A stretch of 39,983 nt of DNA. Source: an uncultured Sphingorhabdus sp. (GTDB taxonomy: Bacteria > Pseudomonadota > Alphaproteobacteria > Sphingomonadales > Sphingomonadaceae). A model generated the notes under the pieces. It saw only the letters and a program-made list of their open reading frames with translations. It was not told where the DNA came from and did not search any database. Location of the stretch: contig NZ_CALMSV010000125.1 of the NCBI RefSeq assembly GCF_937872355.1, forward strand, positions 1-39,983, written 5' to 3'. Shown here piece by piece: positions 18,082 to 26,136 of this stretch (position 1 is its first letter; every line of letters starts with the position of its first letter). Made by a program: the position numbers and the translations under genes.

Positions 18082-18942
18082 ATGACCCAGCCTTCTGTCT
18101 CCCGGGCCAACGCAATCGATACCAGTGCAATGGCACTGGCCATTCGTCGCCATGCTGTTGACATGACGCATCTCGGAAAGAGTTCGCATGTTGGATCGGT
18201 GTTGTCGCTGGCAGACATTTTAGCTGTGCTTTATGGTGACATCATGCACCTCAATCCGGCCGATCCGCGCTGGATTGATCGCGACCGGTTCATCCTGTCC
18301 AAAGGGCATGCCGGTGCAGGTGTGTATGCAGCGCTTGCGGAGCGGGGATTTCTACCGCGCGAGCAACTTAAAACACATTATCAGAATGGATCGAAGCTGT
18401 CAGGCCATGTCAGCCACAAAGGCGTGCCGGGCGTCGAGTTTTCAACTGGTTCATTAGGACACGGCCTGGGAGTTGGCTCCGGCATGGCGCTCGCAGCAAA
18501 GCGGGCGGGTCGAGCCAACCGGGTATTTGTAGTGTTGTCGGATGGCGAATGTGACGAGGGCTCCAACTGGGAAGCCATCATGTTTGCCGCGCATCACAAA
18601 CTCGACAATCTGATAGTCGCTGTGGACTACAACAAGATACAGTCGCTCGATTCTGTGGCTAACACGCTCGCTCTCGAGCCATTCGCTGACAAGTGGCGAG
18701 CGTTCGGATGGCATGTCGCCGAAGTCGACGGTCATGATCATGCGGCGCTCTCGGCCGCTCTTGCCGTGGAAGCGGGCGAACGAGGTCAACCTTCGGTTGT
18801 GATTTGCCATACGACCAAGGGCAAGGGTGTTTCATTTATGGAGAATGCCGTGCTGTGGCACTACCGTACACCACAAGGCGAGGAATATTCAGCTGCCTGC
18901 GCCGAACTTGGCCGCGCAGCCGGGGAGCACGAGCATGCGTGA
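18082..18942 (+). CDS. Transketolase, N-terminal (TPP-binding) subunit
   Basis: 286 residues corresponding to the first half of a transketolase. It has the His-containing SSHVGSVLS and SKGHAGAG, the GSLGHGLGVGSGMALA turn, and the thiamine-diphosphate motif SDGECDEGSNWEA ending in the NK of VAVDYNKIQ. Split transketolases act as a heteromer of this subunit and a C-terminal one, moving a two-carbon ketol unit between sugar phosphates. Here it sits inside a sugar-nucleotide operon rather than with pentose-phosphate genes, so a dedicated role in making a rare sugar is likely. Its last eight bases overlap the next gene. Confidence 0.9.
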   Translation: MTQPSVSRANAIDTSAMALAIRRHAVDMTHLGKSSHVGSVLSLADILAVLYGDIMHLNPADPRWIDRDRFILSKGHAGAGVYAALAERGFLPREQLKTHYQNGSKLSGHVSHKGVPGVEFSTGSLGHGLGVGSGMALAAKRAGRANRVFVVLSDGECDEGSNWEAIMFAAHHKLDNLIVAVDYNKIQSLDSVANTLALEPFADKWRAFGWHVAEVDGHDHAALSAALAVEAGERGQPSVVICHTTKGKGVSFMENAVLWHYRTPQGEEYSAACAELGRAAGEHEHA

Positions 18943-19855
18943 CGCCTTTGTCGCAGAGTTGAGCGAAATTGCCGCGGTTGACCCCTCGGTAATGTTGATT
19001 ACGGGTGACCTTGGCTTTGGCGTACTTGCAGACTTTGCTGACCGCTTTCCCGATCAGTTCATCAATGCAGGTGTGGCCGAACAGAATATGACAGGCCTCG
19101 CCGCCGGTTTGGCGTTGGAAGGCCATAAGGTCTTCACTTATTCGATCGCCAACTTCACAACCTTGCGTTGCCTTGAGCAGCTACGCAATGATGTTTGCTA
19201 TCATGATGCCGATGTTACCGCTGTCGCAGTCGGCGGCGGTTTTTCTTATGGGCAGCTCGGAATGTCGCATTTTGCAACCGAAGATTTAGCAATTTTGCGC
19301 GCGTTGCCCGGCATGACGGTCGTCGCCCCATCGGACGCATGGGAAACCCGGTTGCTAACCCGGCAGATGGTAGCCCGGCCTGGGCCCAAATATTTGCGTC
19401 TGGATAAAGGGCGAGCAAATTTGCCGGTCGACGAGGGTGATGTGACTCTCGGCAAGGTACGCAAGGTTCGCGACGGCAATGATGTAACCCTGATCACCAT
19501 TGGTGCAATATTGTCGGAAGTCTTGAAGGCAGCCGCGAAGCTGGAGTCTGAAGGAATAAATGCGCGGATTCTTTCGGTGCATACGCTTAAGCCGCTGGAC
19601 GCCGCACCACTTGTAGCCGCAGCGCGGGAGACTGGCGCAATCGTCACGATCGAGGAGCATAATGTTGTAGGTGGTTTGGGCGGCGCAGTTGCCGAATTGC
19701 TGCTTTCCGAAGGCGCGATGCCTACTGGATGGCGTACGGTCGGCCTTGCCGATTGCTATCCGACGATCGTTGGAGATCAGGATTATCTTCGGGCCGCTTA
19801 TAATATGGATTCTGTGGCGATTGCGGCAGCGGCGCGAGCCGTGTTGGCGCGATAG
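18935..19855 (+). CDS. Transketolase, C-terminal subunit
   Basis: 306 residues from ATG 18935 (MRDAFVAEL), overlapping the N-terminal subunit by 8 nt; an in-frame upstream ATG at 18827 lies deep inside that gene and adds non-homologous sequence. It contains the pyrimidine-binding domain with the conserved Glu in GVAEQNMTGLAAGLA and the C-terminal transketolase domain (VTLITIGAILSEVLKAA, EEHNVVGGLGGAVAE). It completes the enzyme with the preceding gene. The tight overlap shows that the two are produced together. Confidence 0.9.
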   Translation: MRDAFVAELSEIAAVDPSVMLITGDLGFGVLADFADRFPDQFINAGVAEQNMTGLAAGLALEGHKVFTYSIANFTTLRCLEQLRNDVCYHDADVTAVAVGGGFSYGQLGMSHFATEDLAILRALPGMTVVAPSDAWETRLLTRQMVARPGPKYLRLDKGRANLPVDEGDVTLGKVRKVRDGNDVTLITIGAILSEVLKAAAKLESEGINARILSVHTLKPLDAAPLVAAARETGAIVTIEEHNVVGGLGGAVAELLLSEGAMPTGWRTVGLADCYPTIVGDQDYLRAAYNMDSVAIAAAARAVLAR

Positions 19856-19866
19856 GGGCCAAAACT

Positions 19867-20628
19867 ATGCGTTCCTACATGTTCAAACGCTTCCTCGACT
19901 TATTCATGTCGGCATCGGTCCTCATATTGACCAGCCCTCTGCTGATCGGTGTGATGATTGCGGTATGGCTTCAGGATTTTCGTTCACCAATATATCGCGC
20001 CCCGCGCGTTGCGCGCGGCGGCGGCGAATTCACGATGATGAAGATCCGTTCAATGGTGGCCAACGCTTCCAAAACCGGCGTCAATTCCACAGGGGCGGAT
20101 GATCGACGTATTACAGCGGTTGGACATTTCATTCGACGCTGGAAAATTGATGAATTGTCGCAGTTTTTTAATGTGTTGATCGGATCAATGTCCGTCGTGG
20201 GCCCTCGCCCTCAAGTGCGTAATTGGGGTACGGATTTGTACACCAGCGCTGAAATGCGTCTATTGGAAGTACGCCCCGGTATAACCGACCTCGCGTCGAT
20301 CGTGTTTTCGGACGAAGGCAACATTCTGGCAGGCGCAAACCATGCCGATCTTGAGTATAACCGTTTGATCAGGCCATGGAAAAGCCGACTGGGACTGTTT
20401 TACATCGACAATATGTCGCTTGCGATGGATATCCGAATAGTGGGCCTTACGATAATGGCGATAATCAATAAGCAGAAAGCCCTGGATGGAGTTGTGGCAA
20501 TATTGCGCGACCATGCAGCGGATGGCGAACTGATTGAAGTTTGCCGTCGGTTGGTACCGCTGGAGCCGGCGATCCCGCCGGGTGCCACAAAAGTGGAGGA
20601 TGGCTCCCTCTATGGCGGAGGCTCATGA
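19867..20628 (+). CDS. Priming sugar-phosphate transferase (PglC/WcaJ-type, bacterial sugar transferase)
   Basis: 253 residues, a small monotopic phosphoglycosyl transferase. A hydrophobic membrane-embedded segment lies at about 8-34, then the basic FTMMKIRSMV, the catalytic Asp-Glu pair in RWKIDELSQF (D95/E96) and the VGPRP motif (111-115). The family transfers a sugar-1-phosphate (often a HexNAc or diNAc-bacillosamine-type sugar) to undecaprenyl phosphate, starting repeat-unit assembly at the inner membrane. It has AGGGG upstream of its ATG, and its stop overlaps the next start (ATGA). The sugar specificity is unknown; the WbpM-type dehydratase at 30781 could supply a 6-deoxy amino sugar. 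Confidence 0.9.
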   Translation: MRSYMFKRFLDLFMSASVLILTSPLLIGVMIAVWLQDFRSPIYRAPRVARGGGEFTMMKIRSMVANASKTGVNSTGADDRRITAVGHFIRRWKIDELSQFFNVLIGSMSVVGPRPQVRNWGTDLYTSAEMRLLEVRPGITDLASIVFSDEGNILAGANHADLEYNRLIRPWKSRLGLFYIDNMSLAMDIRIVGLTIMAIINKQKALDGVVAILRDHAADGELIEVCRRLVPLEPAIPPGATKVEDGSLYGGGS

Positions 20629-21779
20629 ATCAAGCATCTCGGCGCGAAATAAAGGTAGTCCATATCACCACGGTGCATCGCCCTTTTGATGCCCGAATAT
20701 TTCACAAGCAGTGCGTATCCTTAGCCAAAGCTGGCTTTGACGTGACGCTGATACAACGAGGCGAAACCGATGAGGTGCGCGAAAACGTCAAAATTGTTCC
20801 GCTTGGTTTGATCGAAGGGCGTATTCGGCGCACCACTGTTGGTGTGTGGCGTGCAGCGATGGTCGCTCGCCAGTTGCGGGCCGACGTCGTGCATTTTCAT
20901 GATATCGAGCTGATCTGGGCCGGGCTGATTCTAAAACTGATAGGCACATCGGTGGTGATCTACGACGTTCATGAAGATGTCGCCAAGGATCTTCACGACA
21001 AAGCCTATCTGCCCAAATGGGCGCGGTGGCCCATTTCACTGGGCGTAAGGCTGTTCGAGTGGCTCGCATGCAAGATGCTCGATCATGCCTCTGCTGCAAC
21101 ATCTGCGATCGCAGCACGTTTCCCGACCGAATTTGTTACATTGATCCGGAACACTCCGATTCTGGGGGAGATGGCTCCGACGGACATACCCGATTTTGCT
21201 GATCGGCCGATGCGCGCGGTATATCTTGGCGGGCTTGCCGCATTCAATGGGCCGCTCGCCATGGTGAACGCCTTTGCGCTCCTTCCTGATCGACTGGGCG
21301 CGCGGCTTACTCTTGGCGGTGTATGGCCCGATCCCGATCTCGAAGCGCGTACTAAATCCCTGGCTGGTTGGTCGTATGTGGATTTTGTAGGCTGGGTGGA
21401 TCGCAAGGATGTGGGCGGTGTTTTCGCCCAGTCGCGCTGTGGCTTGATTTTATATGAGCCGACACCGAACGTGATTGAGTCTGAGCCGAACAAATTTTTC
21501 GAGTGCATGTCCGCCGGATTGCCGATCATTGTATCGAATTTCCCCATCTGGCGGCAACTTATCGAACAAATCGGATGTGGGATCTGCGTCGATCCGGGCG
21601 ATTATCAAGCGATTGCCGATGCAATAACATGGATTATGGACAATCCGGACGAGGCTCAAGCGATGGGCGCGCGAGGGCGGGAAGCTGTACTGGGTGGGTA
21701 CAATTGGGATGTTGATGCGAAGAATCTTGTGGCAATGTATGACGCGCAGATCGCAGCCAAGGTGATCCCCAATGCCTAG
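20625..21779 (+). CDS. Glycosyltransferase, family 4 type
   Basis: 384 residues from ATG 20625, which overlaps the preceding stop (ATGA); the longer frame from 20541 is inside the previous gene. It has a GT-B fold pattern: the N-terminal VHITTVHRPFDARIFHKQC and the C-terminal donor-site ESEPNKFFECMSAGLP with the spaced Glu pair of GT4. It would add a sugar to the undecaprenyl-linked intermediate at the cytosolic face. Donor and acceptor are unknown. It overlaps the next gene by 8 nt. Confidence 0.88.
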   Translation: MNQASRREIKVVHITTVHRPFDARIFHKQCVSLAKAGFDVTLIQRGETDEVRENVKIVPLGLIEGRIRRTTVGVWRAAMVARQLRADVVHFHDIELIWAGLILKLIGTSVVIYDVHEDVAKDLHDKAYLPKWARWPISLGVRLFEWLACKMLDHASAATSAIAARFPTEFVTLIRNTPILGEMAPTDIPDFADRPMRAVYLGGLAAFNGPLAMVNAFALLPDRLGARLTLGGVWPDPDLEARTKSLAGWSYVDFVGWVDRKDVGGVFAQSRCGLILYEPTPNVIESEPNKFFECMSAGLPIIVSNFPIWRQLIEQIGCGICVDPGDYQAIADAITWIMDNPDEAQAMGARGREAVLGGYNWDVDAKNLVAMYDAQIAAKVIPNA

Positions 21780-22731
21780 GAAAGAACTAGGCCTGGTGGC
21801 TCGTGATTTGGGATTTTACCTCACCGGCCGTTGTGATTGTACCGCTGCGGATTGGACTGCTGAGAACTGGCTTTACCCGCTCGACTGGGGCTATCAACTG
21901 GACCGGCCGGATCAATATTTTGCGCCTTTCGACGAAAACGGAATTCCTCTACGTGAAATTCCAGGTGCTATTCCGCTGACTTATCTGCCTTCGCGAATTG
22001 CTGCATATGGTCTGGCGAACTGGAACCGTGCGAAGTGCGACACCACAGCCCAGCACCGATTTCTCGCCTGCGCAAATTGGTTCGCCAGCCAGCAAGAATG
22101 TGCCTTTCGCCACGACTTCCCCTTGGTGGCCATGCCACCGGGGTGGTTAAGTTGCATAGCTCAGGGAGAAGGTATTTCCGTGCTTGTACGCGCTCAGCGC
22201 ATGACTGGGGCGCAACAATATGCCGATTGTGCCAACGCGGCTGCGGACTGGCTTGATCGCAGCGTAGCTGAAGGCGGTTTGCTGGACCTCCTGCCAGACG
22301 GGCTACCGTTTTTGGAAGAATATCCGCGCAGCCAGTATCGCCATGTCCTCAATGGCTGCCTCTATGCGCTTGTTGGCCTGAGTGATTTGGTTCGATCTGG
22401 ATTCAGCCAGACTGCCAGACCGGAAAAGCTGTTGAACGCCGTGATGGACGCGGTCGAAATTCATATTGACCGCTGGGATTTGTCTGGCTGGACGACCTAT
22501 GACTATCAATTTGAATCCGGGCAAACCGCAGGACAGCCGGCAAATCCCAACACTCTGACGTATCAAACATTACACTGGATATTGCTCGATTATCTCGGCC
22601 AAGTCCACAATAGGAGCGCCTTGGTCGCCCGCGCTGCGAATTGGCGCAATGCATCCGCCAGTCTTCTGGCGCGGGCGATTGCGCTTGCCAATAAAGTACG
22701 GTTTCGCCTGCATCACGGCTATAGGCATTAA
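21772..22731 (+). CDS. D-glucuronyl C5-epimerase family protein
   Basis: 319 residues. The segment from about 70 to 205 carries the C-terminal glucuronyl C5-epimerase (GLCE, alpha/alpha-barrel) pattern: PSRIAAYGLANWN, a Pro-Pro-Gly-Trp entry, AQGEGISVLVRAQRMTG (130-146), LEEYP (181-185) and HVLNG (191-195). Family members convert D-glucuronate to L-iduronate within a polymer, as in heparan sulfate. No signal peptide is visible, so it would act in the cytosol, perhaps on lipid-linked repeat units, unless exported in a non-classical way. It is embedded between a glycosyltransferase (8-nt overlap) and an AsnB-like gene (2-nt gap). Family call is good; substrate is inferred from the uronate-rich context. 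Confidence 0.78.
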   Translation: MPRKELGLVARDLGFYLTGRCDCTAADWTAENWLYPLDWGYQLDRPDQYFAPFDENGIPLREIPGAIPLTYLPSRIAAYGLANWNRAKCDTTAQHRFLACANWFASQQECAFRHDFPLVAMPPGWLSCIAQGEGISVLVRAQRMTGAQQYADCANAAADWLDRSVAEGGLLDLLPDGLPFLEEYPRSQYRHVLNGCLYALVGLSDLVRSGFSQTARPEKLLNAVMDAVEIHIDRWDLSGWTTYDYQFESGQTAGQPANPNTLTYQTLHWILLDYLGQVHNRSALVARAANWRNASASLLARAIALANKVRFRLHHGYRH

Positions 22732-22733
22732 TT

Positions 22734-24635
22734 ATGTGTGGTTTATTCGCTTCACTGTCGCTTAACGGACCGATTACACGTGGCTACGACCGACAGCTTG
22801 CGATGATCGCTCATCGCGGGCCCGACGGTGAAGGTGTGGCACGAGTCAACTTGTTGTCTGGTCCGGAATACAAGCGGCTTGGTCGGGCGTGGCTCGGTCA
22901 TCGGCGTTTGTCGATAATTGATCGAGATCCGCGAGCCGACCAACCTATGATGACTGCCGACGAGCGGTATATCATAGCGTATAATGGCGAAATTTACAAT
23001 TATCTGGAGTTGCAGTCGGAATGTCGAGCGGCTGGATGGTCGTTCCGAACAACAAGCGATACCGAAGTGCTGATTGCCTGTTGGGCGTTGTGGGGAGAGG
23101 CCGCTCTTGCTCGCTTGATCGGCATGTTCGCCTTCGTACTAGTAGATCGACTTGAAGGCTGCGCTTGGATCGCGCGCGACGCTTTCGGTATAAAGCCACT
23201 GCACTATGCGTTCGGCGACAACGAACTGCTCTTTTGTTCGGAAATTCCGCCATTAGTATCGACGGGGCAAGTACCGCTTTCCATCGACCCGGCGCAGACC
23301 GCAGAATATCTCCGCTTTGGAGCCGCGTCAGACGCAAAAGGAACGCTGATACAGGGCATCTGTCGTTTTCCCGCGGCCTCGGTTGCCAAATTCGATTTTG
23401 AAACCGGTACCTTGTCCGAACCCATACGCTATTGGACGCCCAAAAGAGAGGGGCGCCAAATCAGCCTAGCCGATTCGGTTGCAGAATGTCGCGAGCGGTT
23501 TCTAGCGAACATTCGCCTCCATTTGCGAAGCGATGTACCCGTAGGTGCGGCGCTTTCTGGCGGGCTCGACAGCAGCGCGATTGTCAGCGCGGTACACTAT
23601 CTTGAGCCTTCGATGCGATTGAACACGTTCAGCTTTATCTCCGCTGACTCAAAGCATTCCGAAGAACGATGGGTTGATATTGTAAACGCACATATCGGTG
23701 CGGTGGTACATAAGGTTAGGCCAGAGCCCGAAGATCTGGCTGCCGATCTGCAGGATTTGGTTCGTTTGCAGGGCGAGCCCTTCGGATCAGCCAGCATATA
23801 CGCCCAGTATCGAGTGTTCCGGATGGCGGGAGAGGCGGGCGTCCCAGTGACGTTGGATGGCCAGGGCGCCGATGAGATCCTCGCAGGCTATTGGCCATAT
23901 GTTGCAACCAAGGGCGCATCTCTTTTACGGCACGGACGGGCACTTCAAGCCGCTCGCCTAGTCTGGTCTGCTGGCGATAACACTACAACACGGGCACGGC
24001 TTGCCGCACAATTTGCTCAGGCGGCATTGCCTTCCAGCTTGGTAGCACGATTCCGCAGGCTGGTTGGCCGGGAACTTATGCCCGGCTTCATGAACGCTGA
24101 CTGGTTTGCAGCGCATGATGTTACGGCAGACACGATGGCGGCAAACATGTTGGGCAATTATTCAGATTTGCGATCGCACCTGATAGACACGGTCGAACGC
24201 AGCTCGTTGCCCACGCTGTTGCGGATAGCAGATCGGTCATCGATGGCTTTTTCGGTTGAAAGTCGCGTACCGTTCCTGACCCATGATTTCGCCGACTTTC
24301 TTCTGAGTTTGCCTGCCGATCATATCGTTTCCCCTAGGGGGGATCGGAAATTTGTTTTCCGCGAAGCGATGAAAGGCATTTTGCCGGAGCCAATTCGTAC
24401 GCGCCGGGACAAGATTGGTTTCGTAGCAGATGACGGCCTGTGGCTGCGCACCAACCAAGCTGCATTTCTGGAATATTTTGATCTACTCCGAGGCGTACCG
24501 CAATTCCACCAAGAGGCTTTGGCGGAGTATGTTCAGGGCTTTTTCAATGGCGGCCCACAATCGGCGCAGCAAGTTTGGCGTATCTTTATGTTCGCAATCT
24601 GGCTTGCCAATATGCAAGCGCTCGCAAAGAGATGA
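22734..24635 (+). CDS. Asparagine synthase (glutamine-hydrolysing)-like amidotransferase 1
   Basis: 633 residues. Cys2 directly follows the initiator Met (MCGLFAS), the class II glutaminase nucleophile. The synthase domain has the ATP-pyrophosphatase loop SGGLDSS (275-281) and DGQGADEILAGY. In O-antigen and capsule loci such proteins (for example WbpS-type) amidate the carboxyl group of uronic acids using glutamine and ATP, rather than making asparagine. Its position among uronate genes favours that role (inference). It starts two bases after the C5-epimerase and its stop overlaps the flippase start (ATGA). Confidence 0.88.
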   Translation: MCGLFASLSLNGPITRGYDRQLAMIAHRGPDGEGVARVNLLSGPEYKRLGRAWLGHRRLSIIDRDPRADQPMMTADERYIIAYNGEIYNYLELQSECRAAGWSFRTTSDTEVLIACWALWGEAALARLIGMFAFVLVDRLEGCAWIARDAFGIKPLHYAFGDNELLFCSEIPPLVSTGQVPLSIDPAQTAEYLRFGAASDAKGTLIQGICRFPAASVAKFDFETGTLSEPIRYWTPKREGRQISLADSVAECRERFLANIRLHLRSDVPVGAALSGGLDSSAIVSAVHYLEPSMRLNTFSFISADSKHSEERWVDIVNAHIGAVVHKVRPEPEDLAADLQDLVRLQGEPFGSASIYAQYRVFRMAGEAGVPVTLDGQGADEILAGYWPYVATKGASLLRHGRALQAARLVWSAGDNTTTRARLAAQFAQAALPSSLVARFRRLVGRELMPGFMNADWFAAHDVTADTMAANMLGNYSDLRSHLIDTVERSSLPTLLRIADRSSMAFSVESRVPFLTHDFADFLLSLPADHIVSPRGDRKFVFREAMKGILPEPIRTRRDKIGFVADDGLWLRTNQAAFLEYFDLLRGVPQFHQEALAEYVQGFFNGGPQSAQQVWRIFMFAIWLANMQALAKR

Positions 24636-25939
24636 GACCTTCGGCGGCCTCCAAGTCTGTTCTTTGGCAGCGCTTGTTTGCCAGTGGAAGTTTCTCACGT
24701 AGTGCAATGAGCGTAGGGGGCGCCGCCGCTATAAGTCAACTCGCTAGTGTCGTCACAATGCCGATCCTGGCAAGACTATATGATCAAAGTGCGTTCGGTC
24801 ATGCCGGGGCATTGCTTGCCTATGCCAACATTCTGGCGGCAATTTTGCTTTTTGGCCTTAGCGATGCTGCACTGGCAAGCGACGACGATGAAGACGCTGT
24901 TCGCCTGACACTCGCAGGAGTTGTCGTGCCGGTTGTTTTAGCACCGGGAATGATTGTTCTGACCGACTTTTTCGTCGACACAAACCGCTTCGGTCTAGGT
25001 GGGCTACCACCCTATGCAAGCGGATTGGCGATAGCGGTGGTCTTGATGCTGGTGATACTGAGCCATTTGCAGAACCAACTTGTGCGCGTCCGGAATTTTT
25101 CTGCAACCGCAAAGGGCTATCTGAATTTGGGCGTGACCCGTGCGGGCGCGCAACTGGCCGCTGGCGCCATGGGATTCGGGTTTGCAGGACTTTTTGGCGG
25201 AGAGCTTGTGGCGCGAACCTTGACAAATCTGGGAATGGTCCGATCCTGGACGAAGTCAACGCGGCGACCAACCTCGGCTTCGGTTGGGTCGATTCTGTCA
25301 ACCCTTGCGCGCTATCGGCGCTTTTTGCTGTTCCGAACACCCTCTTCAATTCTCAGTGCCACTGCGGTCGGTTTGCCGGCGTTGCTGGTCATCGGTCAAT
25401 TCGGGGCGACCGATGCCGGCCATTTCAACATGACTTCGATGATGCTGGTTGCGCCTGTGGTGCTGATCCAAAAGGCCATTGGCGACGTTTTTATCGGGCA
25501 GTTCATAGGTTTGCGGCGTGAAAAGGCCGATGCCACAACGCTAATCGTTCGTGTCGGCCTAACCCTTGCCGGGATAGCGGCAATTGGAGGACTTGCGATC
25601 TGGTTGTTGGCACCATGGGCTTTTTCAACGGCCTTCGGCGCAGAATGGCGTACTTCGGGTGAGATGGCGATCGCTTGCATCCCGTGGTTCATGGCTATGA
25701 TTATCGTGTTACCGCTTTCGCAGGTGCTAATTGTCAATCATCGCCCGGATTTAAAGCTAGGCTTTGATTTCAGTTATATAGGGCTGCTATTTCTCGCAGA
25801 TCGTATAGCCACAGACAATCACGCCGGGTCGTTGGCTTATGTAGAGTATATATCCTGGGGCAGCGCACTTGCGTATCTCGTGTATGTGCCGCTGCTCATT
25901 TGGAGTTTTTTGCGGCCAGGTTCTGTCGCTTCGCCTTGA
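24632..25939 (+). CDS. Wzx-type polysaccharide flippase (MATE/MOP superfamily)
   Basis: 435 residues from ATG 24632 (MRPSAASKS), overlapping the asnB stop; the frame upstream lies within asnB. It has about a dozen hydrophobic segments in the polysaccharide-biosynthesis-protein pattern. The early motif SVGGAAAISQLASVVTMPILARLY, broken here over two stretches (SVGGAAAISQLA then SVVTMPILARLY), is typical of Wzx. It would flip undecaprenyl-linked repeat units across the inner membrane. The transported glycan cannot be deduced. Confidence 0.88.
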   Translation: MRPSAASKSVLWQRLFASGSFSRSAMSVGGAAAISQLASVVTMPILARLYDQSAFGHAGALLAYANILAAILLFGLSDAALASDDDEDAVRLTLAGVVVPVVLAPGMIVLTDFFVDTNRFGLGGLPPYASGLAIAVVLMLVILSHLQNQLVRVRNFSATAKGYLNLGVTRAGAQLAAGAMGFGFAGLFGGELVARTLTNLGMVRSWTKSTRRPTSASVGSILSTLARYRRFLLFRTPSSILSATAVGLPALLVIGQFGATDAGHFNMTSMMLVAPVVLIQKAIGDVFIGQFIGLRREKADATTLIVRVGLTLAGIAAIGGLAIWLLAPWAFSTAFGAEWRTSGEMAIACIPWFMAMIIVLPLSQVLIVNHRPDLKLGFDFSYIGLLFLADRIATDNHAGSLAYVEYISWGSALAYLVYVPLLIWSFLRPGSVASP

Positions 25940-26136
25940 TCGCAACTGACGCTGTGGCGATTTTCGCCTTTCGGTCTGAAACGACTCTGGCCTTATAGCG
26001 CTCGCCCGGCGTCGCAAATGACGCAAGGAAGGAAGACAGTCAGCACCGCTCTTGTTTTATCATTTGCCTTCGCTACGGCGTTGCGTGAAATGTTCGAGTA
26101 CTGGCCGCAAGGGCGGTGGTTAAATCGGGGTTTGTA

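Noticed and set aside
25956..25971. Small hairpin with T run after wzx (GGCGA-TTT-TCGCC)
   Set aside because: Only a 5-bp stem with a 3-nt loop; too weak to call a terminator.
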